Counted from the first letter of the stretch, positions 1 through 11,662 are shown. The stretch: DNA of 64,000 bases from Globodera rostochiensis (GCA_018350325.1 JAEVLN010000016.1:1162693-1226692); one strand, 5' to 3'. Translations and numbers: made by a program. The notes: a model not told the origin generated them from the sequence alone.

Positions 1-978
1 AGGAGGAGCTCCTGTTGAAAATGTTGCTCACAAATCCGCCGCTATCATCGGAAGTGATAAAGTTGTCTGAATGCACGTTGTACAAATTTCCAGGATGGGC
101 CATCCCGGACACATGGCAACGATCGCTAAATTTTGAATGAACTTTATGATTAACCACTTGATCCGTGCCGTGACGTGACACCACCCACATTGGCTCCCAA
201 TCTTGTTTCTTGGCATTCTGTTGTTGTTCACTCATCGGCACATCTTCATCATCACAACGACGTTGTTCACCTCCAACCTTTTCGAGCACAATTTTTCCGG
301 CGTTGTTGTTGTCCAATTTCGGGTGAAGCATCATTTTGTACTTGCCGCCATTTTGGACTCGCTTAGCAGCCCATTCGCGCGGGACAATGTCGATGTACTC
401 TGGCGGCTCAAAGTCGATGTCCAAGATTTGCAATTGCAGACCAAACTTTGCAGTAAATTGTTCAATGGTCATGTCCAAATGGTTCGGCAAAAACGTTCGC
501 GTCATGTGCTCGACCGTCGGATTGCAGCAGTGTTCATCACCAGCAGAAGCAGAAAACGATTCGACTTCCGTCACAACGAACTCGTACTTCAGACGAAGGG
601 TCACCATGCCCTCACGTTCGACTTGCACAACGGCACAACATTTCTTCTTTGGCATTGGTTGCTCATTTGTTGTCGGATTCTGTTGATGCTGACTGAGTTC
701 GGTCGGATTCTGTTGATGTTGACTGAGTTCGTCCTGCTTTTAAAGGATGCAGTTGCAAATTATGCTTTATATCACATATTAATGAGTCGTTTAGCCCCAC
801 CCCCCATTTTTGTTAAACACAAACTTACAAGCTGAAGCGTGGCCGCAACGTCGCCATTTCCAAATCCATTGTCCGTGGCCACAACGTGGCCATTTCCAAA
901 TCCAATGTCATCATCTGAGTATTGTAAACCATTACGTTTGTTGGCTTTACATCTTGTGTGCATTACCTTCGCCATCAT
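1..978 (-). CDS. Unrecognised protein, 5' two exons, cut by window edge
   Basis: I do not recognise this protein. Exon 1 is 978-829 (50 codons, ATG directly preceded by an in-frame TAA). It ends CTT|GTAAGTTT, and exon 2 starts after AAAAGCAG at 733 and stays open to base 1; the phases match (0/0). At least 294 residues are encoded. Exon 1 carries a 36-bp tandem duplication (853-924) giving two copies of a 12-residue NGFGNG-HVVAT type unit. Exon 2 begins with a 30-bp tandem duplication (672-731) giving two ELSQHQQNPT units, followed by a basic PKKKCC stretch and a longer non-repetitive part containing VTLRLKYEFVV, FEPPEYIDIVPREWAAKR and QNGGKYKMMLHPKL. No signal peptide or membrane segment is visible. 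The low-complexity N-terminus followed by an ordinary globular-looking part suggests a real, fast-evolving gene. The 3' end lies to the left of the window. Confidence 0.6.
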
Positions 979-1661
979 TTAGGCCACCAGCAATCGATAG
1001 CAAGTCGAAACCGCTTTCAGTCAGAGATGGCGAAGCCGTCTGTTGGCGTTGAGCCAACTCGGCGAGTTCATCGGCCAATTCGCCGATGGGCTGAGCGAAA
1101 CTTGGCCAGAGATGGACTGAAAAGTCAGGGCAAAGTCTCAAATGGAACTTTTACATTTTATGAAGAAGAATTTTATAAAAGAAAGCTTTTAATCTTTCTT
1201 TGAGGATTAAATTCTTTCAACAACAAAAGTAACAAATTAAAAGTTTGGCTCCATTTTGAAATTTGTTGGCTAAAAATTCTAAAAAAATATTTTAAACCAG
1301 CGCCCAACAGAAAGTGTTTTTGTGGAAACTCCGCGCAAAACTTGCCTTTGTCTGCTGTCAGGTCGCCGTCGGTGGTGTTTGTGGTGTTGGGTGAACTTGT
1401 CATCATATTTTGTAAAGAATAAAACGATGTTTAAATATCTTAAAGAGCATTTGAATTTTTTTCGGTTCGGTTCTCGGTTCGGATACCCGAAGAATTCCCA
1501 GCCCTAGTGTTAGGGAGGGTATAATTTAAACTGAATCACATTCTCTTCCGTATCGTGCCGCCCGGCTAATGCACAATTAACATACCCCCCCCCCACACAA
1601 ATTGTTGTGAATTCGGAGCAAAAAGGCATTTTGCTCGTACTAATCATAAAGAATTGGAATT
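979..1661. other. Intergenic, one motif-rich element end
   Basis: No gene is visible. At 1,441-1,506 the sequence turns into repeated TTCGGTTCGG / TCTCGGTTCGG and ends CCCAGCCCTAG. Read on the minus strand this starts CTAGGGCTGGG, like the other hAT-like element ends in the window. A poly-C run lies near 1,585. Confidence 0.4.
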
Positions 1662-2523
1662 TTTTTCTGGCTTGCCATTTTAGTTACGATACCTTACAAA
1701 AATAAGGACAAATCAGAGAATGTGAACAATTTGGAACATTTGTGTGCGTCGTATTCATTACACTCATAAATGAATGAATGGAGAAAAATGGAAAATGTTT
1801 CGTATATTTTAAATGACAAATCTCCCGCTGCTGCCGGTGATGGCCCTTTTAGCCTTTTCTGACATTTGTACCTGGTGGGAGGTGGTCAATGTATACGGTA
1901 TATTTGAATAAATAATATCATCGGAACCCTGCGACAAATTTATCAGTAAGGGACACTTCTCGGGGACCTTTTGTCCATGGGGCATTTTGAATGATTTTCC
2001 ATTAGGGGACATTTTGAACGGGGGACATTTTGTAGACGTCGCATTAAAGCCAAAAAAAAAAAGGATTTTTTGGGTAAAAGTCATTTACTAATTTGTAAGG
2101 AAAAAAAAAGATATAAATTGGTAAAAACTGGGATCGGGATTGACCGGTATCGTGAAAGCCGGAATCGGGACCAGCATCTCAAACCAGGATCGGGATTTAG
2201 CCTTTTCAAAAACCGGGATAATCCTGCCCGATCCCGCCCGGGATCCCGATTCCGGCCAACTCTAGTTTTTTGGGCAATCATAAAAACTTGGGATTTTTCT
2301 GGCTTGCCATTTTTAGTTATGAAACCGTTCAAAAATAAAATCAGAGAATGTGAAAAATTTGGAACATTTGATCAAGTCAATTGCTCATGGAGAGCATTTG
2401 GGTTCATCGTAATCATTACTCATAAATGAATGAATGAAGAAAAATGAGAAATGTTTCACATCTTTTAAATGACAAATCTCCACTGCCGGTGATGATCCTT
2501 TTAGCCTTTTCTGACATTTGTAC
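1662..2523 (+). repeat. Two direct copies of a ~220-bp dispersed repeat
   Basis: Positions 1,662-1,872 and 2,290-2,523 are diverged direct copies. They share TTTTTCTGGCTTGCCATTTT, CAGAGAATGTGA, ATAAATGAATGAATG, TTTAAATGACAAATCTCC and CTTTTAGCCTTTTCTGACAT. The sequence between them (about 2,130-2,268) is an insertion built of ATCGGGAT / GATCCCG motifs that ends GGCCAACTCTAG, which reads TAGAGTTGGCC on the minus strand. Confidence 0.55.
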
Positions 2524-2812
2524 ACAAAAAAAGATCGGAACATTCAGAAAATGTCTCTTTTTGCATTTATTTGAATTTGTTAAGGGGCAAAACGCTGACC
2601 CCAAAAATGGCAATTGGTGCTGGAGAATGGACGGGTGGACGGAGCAGGACGGCCGATGTTTGGTGATGTTCATCTTCAACCCCCCCCCCCCCCACACTGT
2701 CTTAATGAGAGAGAGTCCAAAGATCAAAATTCTCTATTCAAATATAATTCAATAAATTTATCATGAAAGGATACATACGTTCTTTTTAGTTACAAAATGG
2801 CATTTTTGCTGG
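2506..2812 (+). repeat. Left half of a dispersed repeat split by the giant palindrome
   Basis: This sequence matches 44,480-44,770 (shared landmarks: GGAACATTCAGAAAATGTC, GCTGACCC, TGGTGCTGGAGAATGG, CGGCCGATGTTTGG). Its continuation is found only after the 18-kb palindrome, at 20,828-20,970, so the palindrome was inserted into a copy of this repeat. Confidence 0.7.
2807..2812 (+). repeat. Left target-site duplication TGCTGG
   Basis: TGCTGG directly precedes the palindrome end AGTAGTGAACC and recurs directly after the other end (20,828-20,833). The related uninterrupted copy near 44,767 has the equivalent TGTTGG once. Confidence 0.7.
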
Positions 2813-3138
2813 AGTAGTGAACCTCCCCCCCCCCTGGTGGGGCACCCCATCCCATCGCGGGCCTATTGAGTCCCATTGAGTCCCGACCTCTCGCGGACCT
2901 ATTGAAGGGTTTATTCCCGTTTCATCGTGAGCCTGTTGAATTGGTTTTTGAACCAAAGGGTTTGGGATAAGGGTTCGGGGGTAAACCCTTATCCCATCGT
3001 GGACCTTTTGAGTCCCGTAATCTAGAGGTCCCATTCTGGTTTTGTTGGGAGGGCTTTGGTCTTTGAACCAAAGGGGTTGGGAGGGTATTGATTTTTGATC
3101 CAAAGGGTTTAAGGGGTTTGGGGTGAACCCCATCCCAT
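2813..3138 (+). repeat. Left terminal inverted repeat of the palindromic element
   Basis: This region pairs with 20,506-20,827. It is internally repetitive: ATCCCATCG, GGGCCTATTGAG and CCAAAGGG(G/T)TT recur as degenerate units. A poly-C run lies 11 bp from the end. Confidence 0.75.
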
Positions 3139-6100
3139 GAGAGAAAGGAAGAGGAAAGGAGGAGAGAGCGAGAAAAGCAAGAGTTAGGGAGAAAGGGGAG
3201 AGGAAAGAAGAGAGACAAATGGGGCTGTAAAGGAAAGTAGGGGGGGGGAGAGAAAAAGAAGGAGAGAGAGAAAGGGAAGAACAAAAAAGAGAGACAACGG
3301 GGCGAGAAGAGGAAAGTAGGAGAGAGAGAGAGAAAAGGAAGAGAAAAGGAAGGGAGAGAGAAAGGTGAATAGAAAAGAAGCGAGACAACGGGGACGGATG
3401 AGGAAAGTAAGGGAGGGGAGAGAGAGAAAGAGAAAGCAAGAGGAAAGAAGAGAACACAGCGGGGACGGAAGAGGAAAGTAGGGAGAGAGAGACAGAGAGA
3501 AAAGAAGAGAAAAGGAGGGAGAGAGAGAAACGGAAGAGGAAAGAAGAGAAAAGGAGGGGAGAGAGAGAAAGGGAAGAGGAAAGAAGAGAGACAACGAGGA
3601 CGGAAAGAGGAAAGTAAGGAGAGAGAGTGAAAGGGAATAGGAAAGGAGAGGGGAGAGAGAAAGGGAAGATGAAATAAGAGAGACAACGAGGACGGAAAGA
3701 GGAAAGTAAGGAGAGAGAGGGAAAGGAAAAGGAACAAGAGGAAAGTAGGGAGAGAGAGAAAGGGACGAGAAAAGCAAGGGAGAGAGAAAGGTGGCTCAAA
3801 GGGGTTGAGAAGGTTTTGGAGAGAAAAAGAAGAGAAAAGGAGGAAAGAGAGAGAAAGGGGAGAGGAAAATATAGACAACGGGGACGGAAGAGGAAAGTAG
3901 GGGAGAAAGAAAGGAAGAGGAACGGGAAGAGAGAGAAAGGGAAGAGGAAGGGAGGAGAGAGGTGGAAAATCAAGAGAAAGGGAAGAGGAAAGAAGAGAAC
4001 ACAGCGGGGACGGAAGAGGAAAGTAGGGAGAGAGAGAGAAAGGGAAAAAAGTTCCCAGGAGTTTTGGTTTTTCTTACTCCCGGAGGGCCTAATAATCAAC
4101 CTGTACTAATAGGTTCATCAGATGTAGGCAGTTTGGGAGGGTTTCGGTTTCGGATCAAAGGGTTTGGTAGGGTTTCAGTTTTCGAGCCAAAGGGTTTGGG
4201 AGGGTTTCGGTTTTGGATCACGGGGACGGAAGAGGAAGGTAAGGGAGGGAGAGAGACAACGAGGACGGAAAGAGGAAAGTAAGGAGAGAGAGGGAAAGGA
4301 AAAGGAACAAGAGGAAAGTAGGGAGAGAGAGAAAGGGACGAGAAAAGCAAGGGAGAGAGAAAGGTGGCTCAAAGGGGTTGAGAAGGTTTTGGAGAGAAAA
4401 AGAAGAGAAAAGGAGGAAAGAGAGAGAAAGGGGAGAGGAAAATATAGACAACGGGGACGGAAGAGGAAAGTAGGGGAGAAAGAAAGGAAGAGGAACGGGA
4501 AGAGAGAGAAAGGTAAGAGGAAGGGAGGAGAGAGGTGGAAAAGCAAGAGAAAGGGAAGAGGAAAGAAGAGAACACAGCGGGGACGGAAGAGGAAAGTAGG
4601 GAGAGAGAGAGAAAGGGAAAAAAGTTCCCAGGAGTTTTAGAAACAGGTTTTTCTTACTCCCGGAGGGCCTAATAATCAACCTGTACTAATAGGTTCATCA
4701 GATGTAGGCAGTTTGGGAGGGTTTCGGTTTCGGATCAAAGGGTTTGGGAGGGTTTGGTTTTCTAGCCAAAGGGTTTCAGTTTCGGATCAAAGGGTTTAGG
4801 AGGGTTTCGGTTTTGGATCAAAGGGTTTGGTAGGGTTTCAGTTTTCGAGCCAAAGGGTTTGGGAGGGTTTCGGTTTTGGATCACGGGGACGGAAGAGGAA
4901 GGTAAGGGAGGGAGAGATAGAAAAAAAGGAAGAGAAAAGGTAGGGGAGAGAGAGAGACAACGGGGACGGAAGAGGAAGGTAAGGGAGGGAGAGAGAGAAA
5001 AAAGGAAGAGAAAAGGTAGGGGAGAGAGAAAGGGGAAGAGGAAATAGAGAGACAACGGGGCCAGAAGAAGAAAGTAAGGGAGGGAGTGTGAAAGGGAAGA
5101 GGAAAGGAGAGGAGAGAGATAAAGGGGAAGAGGAAAGAAGAGAGAAAGTAGGGGAGGGAGTGTGAAAGGGAAGAGGAAAGGAGAGGAGTGAGATAAAGGG
5201 GAAGAGGAAAGAAGAGAGAAAGTAGGGGAGGGGGAGAAAGAAAGAAAAGGGAGAGAAAAGGAGGAGAGAGAGGAAGGGGAAGTGGAAAGAAGAGAGACAA
5301 CGGGACGGAAGAGGAGGGTAGGGGAGAGAGAGAGAAAAGGAGTGAGAGAGAGAGAGAAAAGGGAAGAGGAAAGAAGAGAGACAACGGGGACGAAAGAGGA
5401 AGGTAAGGGAGGGAGAGAAAGAAAAAAGGAAGAGAAAAGGTAGGGGAGAGAGAGAGAAAAGGAAGAGAAAAGGAGGGAGAGGGAGAAAGGGGAAGAGGAA
5501 AGAGAGAGAGACAACTGGGCCAGAAGAAGAAAGTAAGGGAGGGAGTGTGAAAGGGAAGAGGAAAGGAGGGGAGAGAGAGAAAGAGGAAGAGGAAAGAAGA
5601 GAGTCAACGGGGACGGAAGAGGAAGGTAAGGGAGGGAGAGAGAGAAAAAAAATGAAAAGAAAAGGTAGGGGCGAGAGAGAGACAACAGGGATGGAAGAGG
5701 AAGGTAAGGGAGGGAGAGAGAGAAAAAAGGAAGAGGAAAGGTAGGGGAGAGAGAGAGAGAAAAGGAAGAAAAAAGGAGGGGAGAGGGAGAAAGGGGAAGA
5801 GGAAAGAGAGAGAGACAACGGGGCCAGAAGAAGAAAGTAAGGGAGGGAGCGTGAAAGGGAAGAGGAAAGGAGGGGAGAGAGGAAGATTGAGGGTTTCGGT
5901 TTGGGTCAAAGGGGTTGAGAGGGTTTTGGAGAGAAAAGAAGAGAAAAGGAGGAAAGAGAGAGAAAGGGGAGAGGAAAATATAGACAACGGGGACGGAAGA
6001 GGAAGGTAGGGGAGATAGAGAGAAAGGGAAGAGGGAAAGGAGGTGAGAGAGAGAAAGGAAGAGAAAAGGAGGAGAGAGAGGAAGGGGAAGTGGAAAGAAG

Positions 6101-6790
6101 AGAGAAAACGGGGACGGAAGAAGAAAGTAAGGGAGGGAGCGTCAAAGGGAAGAGAAAAGGAGGAGAGAAAGGAAGGGGAAGAGGAAAGAAGAGAGACAAC
6201 GGGACGGAAGAGGAGGGTAGGGGAAAGAAAGAGAAAAGGAGTGAGAGAGAGAGAAAAGGGAAGAGGAAAGAAGAGAGACAACGGGGGCGGAAGAGGAAGA
6301 TAAGGAAGAGAGAGAGAAAAAAGGGAAGTGAAAAGGAAGGGAGAGAGAGAGAAAAGGAAGAGAAAAGGAGGGAGAGGGAGAAAGGGGAAGAGGAAAGAGA
6401 GAGAGACAACTGGGCCAGAAGAAGAAAGTAAGGGAGGGAGTGTGAAAGGGAAGAGGAAAGGAGGGGAGAGAGAGAAAGAGGAAGAGGAAAGAAGAGAGTC
6501 AACGGGGACGGAAGAGGAAGGTAAGGGAGGGAGAGAGAGAAAAAAAATGAAAAGAAAAGGTAGGGGCGAGAGAGAGACAACAGGGATGGAAGAGGAAGGT
6601 AAGGGAGGGAGAGAGAGAAAAAAGGAAGAGGAAAGGTAGGGGAGAGAGAGAGAGAAAAGGAAGAAAAAAGGAGGGGAGAGGGAGAAAGGGGAAGAGGAAA
6701 GAGAGAGAGACAACGGGGCCAGAAGAAGAAAGTAAGGGAGGGAGCGTGAAAGGGAAGAGGAAAGAAGAGAGACAAAGGGGACGTTAGAAG
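3139..6790 (+). repeat. Polypurine (GA-rich) simple-repeat block, left arm
   Basis: Almost every base is G or A on the plus strand. The units combine GGAAGAGGAAAG, GGGAGAGAGAGAAA and CAACGGGGACGGAAGAGGAA. Two islands of CCAAAGGGTTTGGGAGGGTTT minisatellite interrupt it (about 4,120-4,225 and 4,690-4,890). The mirror image is 13,140-16,387. The long serine/leucine/phenylalanine frames on the complementary strand and the arginine/glutamate/lysine frames on this strand follow from base composition and are not genes. Confidence 0.8.
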
Positions 6791-7489
6791 AAAGTATTGT
6801 AAATATATCTCGCCCACCTTTCACAGGACTAACAGTCCGAGTGTCGAATAGAGGTAATAGGGGTCGAGTGTCGGAAACAGCATAAAATGTGATACTGACC
6901 AAAGTATCACACCCTTGACTACGACGGCGTCAGAGGTAGGACGAGACTACGAGCAACTGAAGAAGCCCTAGCGTGACCCGGCTATGGGTCGTCAGACAGA
7001 CTTCTTTCACTGCTTGCCACACTACTTGTTCCGCCATCACATGCTCTCTATTGATTGACAGAGTCCTCCGAAAAATAGTTGGAGCAATTTTCTAGACATC
7101 AACGCTAATTAGGACCTGAATTACCCGGAACTAGCACAGCCTCTGACTTTGAGTTGTGGTGAAAACAACTGTCACTCTTGTGTTAGCACCCTCACTAGAA
7201 AACATATAGTGTAAAATAGAAGATAAAATTGATGCAAAATTAGTGTTTGGAAGATGTTGTTTTAAGGAAGAAAAATGCATAATTAGTGAATAGAAGACAC
7301 AATTTGTTATAAATTAGTCTGTTGTTATCGAATTAAGCTTTGGAAGCTGTCGTTTTAAGGAAGAAAAATGCATAATTAGTGAATAGAAGATACAATTGCA
7401 GAATTAAGGTTTAGAAGATGTCATTTTACAGCGGAAAACTGCATAATTAGTGAAAAGAAGACACAATTTGTAAAATTTTGAACAATTCT

Positions 7490-7790
7490 AAACGTACGCG
7501 TGCGTGTGCGGAAGGGGTGGGTGCGTGTGCGGAAGGGGTGGGTGCGTGTGTGCGGAAGGGGTGGTGCGTGTGCGGAAGGGGTGGGTGCATGTGTGCGGAA
7601 GGGGTGGGTGCATGTGTTGAAGGGGTGCGCGCGTGTATGAAAAGGCTGCACGTGTGTATGAAAAGGCTGCACGTGTGTACAAAAGGCTGCACGTGTGTAT
7701 GGAAGTAGTGCGCGCGTGTATTAAAGGGGTGCGCGCGTGTGTAAAAGGGGAGGTGTGCACGCGTATATGAAAGGAGTGCGAAAGTGTCTG
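7490..7790 (+). repeat. GTGCGGAAGGGGTGG minisatellite (left arm)
   Basis: About 19-21-bp units of the form GTGCG(TG)TGCGGAAGGGGTGG grade into variants with TGAAAAGGCTGCACGTGTGTA and AAAGGGGTGCGCGCGTGT. The right-arm mirror is 12,140-12,430, and the number and order of units differ slightly between the arms. Confidence 0.75.
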
Positions 7791-8259
7791 AAACGTTGCA
7801 TGCACCTCAATTATGAGAGCTGAAAATTTTTCTCCAACAATCTTTAGTTGCATACCATCAAAAAAATGAGGAGGATTGTGAACTAGAAATTACTCTCCAA
7901 CACTCATCGTTCGTCACAGCTTCAAATTTCGCTGAATACTGGCAGTTTTCAGCCTTTTGCAAATTTCTCTAAGAATTGTTGTTTTTTTCTCAGTCAAATG
8001 GAGAACGAGGATAAGCAATGGGAATTGAGCGTATAAGATTTAAGCTCAAACCCGAGGTCAGAATTTAAACGAAATTAAGGCGTACACGTAGGAAAAGAGT
8101 TCCTTTGGATTATTTAAAACCGATCATATCATGTACCAAAACCGGCTTGATGCGGTTTTACCACCGTATTTTTTTTAATTGTAAGGAAGAGAGTGATTCC
8201 GAAGGCTTAATGTGGGCGGTTAGAGATAATCGACTCATAAAGAAGAAGGTAATTGGCAA

Positions 8260-8336
8260 GCCCCGGTAGCTCAGTGGAGGAGTCACCCGGGGATTGGGGA
8301 AAGGTCGTGGGTTTGAGTCTCACAGGGGGGCTACCA
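8260..8336 (+). tRNA. tRNA-like sequence (probably tRNA pseudogene or SINE head), left arm
   Basis: It begins GCCCCGGTAGCTCAGTGG, a good A-box with a GCTC/GAGT D-stem, and has GGGTTTGAGTCTC as a B-box. A GTGGG/CTCAC T-stem closes a 7-nt loop, and the sequence ends TACCA followed by TTTT. The acceptor stem pairs for only about five bases. The anticodon stem is poor, and the loop would read GGA (Ser) if it folded. The exact mirror copy is at 11,586-11,662. More likely a decayed or retroposed tRNA than a working gene. Confidence 0.5.
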
Positions 8337-8463
8337 TTTTAACTGGTTTTCTGTATTACTATATTTAAAATGTTTATATTTACTATTTTATGTCGGAGAT
8401 ATGTGAAAGCAGTTGATGTTGGCGAACATTATTGCAACTGTCGTGTTTGAATCCTACAGAGGC

Positions 8464-8904
8464 TCACGGGTATGGTTTTCCAACCCTTCCATACAGTATG
8501 CACAACACTTTGCAAAATGTTGTGAAAGAGAAATAATACTTCCGGATTCCGGACTTTGAAAAATTCGGAATTAAGTTCTGAACTTTACAAAAAATTGGAG
8601 GATTTTTTTGACCAATTTGCTCTGTGGGGAAGGAATTTAGGAAAAAACTTTGCTCAAGCATGACAAGAAAATTTTTGTTAAGAAAATTGTTCAAAAACTG
8701 CTTCGCGAAGGGCGAAATAAAGTAAATTTTTAAGATTTCAAAACCGGAAACACGTACATTTCGGATCCTAATTCCGAACATTTTTTTTGTAGAGCAGGAA
8801 TTAGACGTTGTTTTGCTTGTTGCTTGCAGCCTGCTGTGCACGACTTTGAAATCCAGCTCGCGCCCACGCGGACAACTTTTCGTTGAGACATCGTCAGCAA
8901 ACAT
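8464..8904 (-). other. 146-codon open frame conserved in both palindrome arms
   Basis: The frame is intact here and in the mirror copy (11,019-11,459, plus strand), but I recognise no family. An overlapping frame (8,963-8,730, mirror 10,879-11,193) is also open and has a more protein-like composition (for example TMSQRKVVRVGASWISKSC). Conservation between the arms may only reflect palindrome homogenisation, so coding status is unproven. Confidence 0.2.
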
Positions 8905-9730
8905 TTGGGATAGAGCTCTAACAAAGCTTTCGGATCGGTTCGCTTTGACTTGACATTGATCATGTTAAACTTTACCTTCGTTCAGACACCTCACAAAGAA
9001 GTTTACAGGATTTGCGTCTGAGCATCAGTGTTTGTAAGGATAGTATCAAACCCTCTTCCCGCCACAGTATCTTCAACCAATTATTTGACGAGCGATGACC
9101 CGGGAACGGTTGCACAACAACTGCAGACCCTCTCCTCTTATTTGATATTATACCGCCAAAGAGGCCGATTAAAACCTTTTGTTTGCACAAAGATTAACCC
9201 GGAAGTCGTTGAATTTTTACTTCAACGAAATGAAAAGTCACACTATCTTCAACAGATTGTTTGACGAGAGATAACCCGGGAGCGGTTGCACAACAATGGT
9301 TGACCTCCTCCCCAATTAGAAGTTATACCGACAAAGAAGAATATTTAAAACCAGCACACCATCAGCAACCGTTAAGTTTACCCATGGTTTAGCCCGGAAT
9401 TTAGTGAATTTTTCCATCATAAAGTGTTAATTTTGCAAAATCTGATAATTTCAAATCGGATCAATTTAGTTCGTCATCAATTACTCACTATTTTCCCCCA
9501 AATAAATCTGCTTAATTATGATAACCGAGCATATGGAGGAAATAAGTCACGCCGAAACAGCCCAATACGTTTAGACTTTAGTTTGAATTTCGGCTTTCTT
9601 CCAAAATAATCCGACAAGTTTAGGTCTTTGTCTAAAACATTTAAGCTTTTATCTAAATACTCCAAAAGGTTTCGGCCTTCATCGAAACAATCCAACACCC
9701 CAATAGGGGCTGGTTTTCATATGAAACACC

Positions 9731-9935
9731 CAATAGGTTTTGGCTTACACCAGAAACAGTTCAATAGGTTTTGGCTTTCACCAGAAGCCGTCCAATAGGT
9801 TTTGGCTTCCACCAGAAGCCGCCCAATAGGTTTTGGCTTCCACCAGAAACAGTCCAATAGGTTTTGGCTTTCACCAGAAACAGTCCAATAGGTTTTGGCT
9901 TTCACCAAAAACAGGCCAATAGGCTTAGGCTTTTC
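9731..9935 (+). repeat. 30-bp minisatellite near palindrome centre
   Basis: About six units of CCAATAGGTTTTGGCTT + (C/T)CACCAGAAACAGT. The mirror copy is 10,020-10,205. Confidence 0.75.
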
Positions 9936-9960
9936 AATAGGCTAGGGTTTTAGGTTAGGG

Positions 9961-9997
9961 GTTCCTTAAAAAGCCTCTAAATATTATTTTAAGGAAC
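9961..9997. repeat. Symmetry centre of the palindrome
   Basis: GTTCCTTAAAA (9,961-9,971) pairs with TTTTAAGGAAC (9,987-9,997) across a 15-bp AT-rich loop. From here the two arms run outward as inverted copies. Confidence 0.85.
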
Positions 9998-11585
9998 CCC
10001 TAACCTAAAACCCTAGCCTATTGAAAAGCCTAAGCCTATTGGCCTGTTTTTGGTGAAAGCCAAAACCTATTGGACTGTTTCTGGTGGAAGCCAAAACCTA
10101 TTGGGCGGCTTCTGGTGGAAGCCAAAACCTATTGGACGGCTTCTGGTGAAAGCCAAAACCTATTGAACTGTTTCTGGTGTAAGCCAAAACCTATTGGGTG
10201 TTTCATATGAAAACCAGCCCCTATTGGGGTGTTGGATTGTTTCGATGAAGGCCGAAACCTTTTGGAGTATTTAGATAAAAGCTTAAATGTTTTAGACAAA
10301 GACCTAAACTTGTCGGATTATTTTGGAAGAAAGCCGAAATTCAAACTAAAGTCTAAACGTATTGGGCTGTTTCGGCGTGACTTATTTCCTCCATATGCTC
10401 GGTTATCATAATTAAGCAGATTTATTTGGGGGAAAATAGTGAGTAATTGATGACGAACTAAATTGATCCGATTTGAAATTATCAGATTTTGCAAAATTAA
10501 CACTTTATGATGGAAAAATTCACTGAATTCCGGGCTAAACCATGGGTAAACTTAACGGTTGCTGATGGTGTGCTGGTTTTAAATATTCTTCTTTGTCGGT
10601 ATAACTTCTAATTGGGGAGGAGGTCAACCATTGTTGTGCAACCGCTCCCGGGTTATCTCTCGTCAAACAATCTGTTGAAGATAGTGTGACTTTTCATTTC
10701 GTTGAAGTAAAAATTCAACGACTTCCGGGTTAATCTTTGTGCAAACAAAAGGTTTTAATCGGCCTCTTTGGCGGTATAATATCAAATAAGAGGAGAGGGT
10801 CTGCATGTTGTTGTGCAACCGTTCCCGGGTCATCGCTCGTCAAACAAAGGGTTGAAGATACTGTGACGGGAAGAGGGGTTGATACCGTCCTTAGAAGCAT
10901 TAATGATCAGACGCAATCCCGTTAATTTGCGAAGTGTCTGGACGAAGACTAAGTTCAACATGATCAATGTCAAGTCAAAGCCAACCGATCCGAAAGCTTT
11001 GTTAGAGCTCTATCCCAAATGTTTGCTGACGATGTCTCAACGAAAAGTTGTCCGCGTGGGCGCGAGCTGGATTTCAAAGTCGTGCACAGCAGGCTGCAAG
11101 CAACAAGCAAAACAACGTCTAATTCCTGCTCTACAAAAAAAATGTTCGGAATTAGGATCCGAAATGTACGTGTTTCCGGTTTTGAAATCTTAAAAATTTA
11201 CTTTATTTCGCCCTTCGCGAAGCAGTTTTTGAACAATTTTCTTAACAAAAATTTTCTTGTCATGCTTGAGCAAAGTTTTTTCCTAAATTCCTTCCCCACA
11301 GAGCAAATTGGTCAAAAAAATCCTCCAATTTTTTGTAAAGTTCAGAACTTAATTCCGAATTTTTCAAAGTCCGGAATCCGGAAGTATTATTTCTCTTTCA
11401 CAACATTTTGCAAAGTGTTGTGCATACTGTATGGAAGGGTTGGAAAACCATACCCGTGAGCCTCTGTAGGATTCAAACACGACAGTTGCAATAATGTTCG
11501 CCAACATCAACTGCTTTCACATATCTCCGACATAAAATAGTAAATATAACATTTTAAATATAGTAATACAGAAAACCAGTTAAAA

Positions 11586-11662
11586 TGGTAGCCCCCCTGT
11601 GAGACTCAAACCCACGACCTTTCCCCAATCCCCGGGTGACTCCTCCACTGAGCTACCGGGGC
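11586..11662 (-). tRNA. tRNA-like sequence, right-arm mirror copy
   Basis: Inverted copy of the 8,260-8,336 tRNA-like sequence with the same A-box and B-box and the same weak acceptor and anticodon stems. The T-run after TACCA is also mirrored. Confidence 0.5.

Larger units (their letters stand above)
6791..9730. other. Non-simple interior of left arm
   Basis: About 2.9 kb of ordinary-complexity sequence, mirrored at about 10,205-13,140. It holds a minisatellite (7,490-7,790), a tRNA-like sequence (8,260-8,336), an open frame conserved in both arms (8,464-8,904) and two diverged direct copies of a ~120-bp unit (about 9,080-9,150 and 9,240-9,320, sharing GGTTGCACAACAA and CGAGCGATGACCCGGG-type sequence). 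I see no transposase, polymerase or integrase motif. Confidence 0.55.

Noticed and set aside
2786..6902. Long Ser/Leu/Phe-Pro frames on one strand and Arg/Lys/Glu frames on the other (also 13,010-20,446)
   Set aside because: Direct consequence of pure polypurine/polypyrimidine repeats; no codon bias, start context or domain.
7421..7853. His/Pro/Thr-rich frames in the minisatellite (mirror 12,070-12,503)
   Set aside because: Minisatellite translation only; period not tied to codons and frames exist in parallel.
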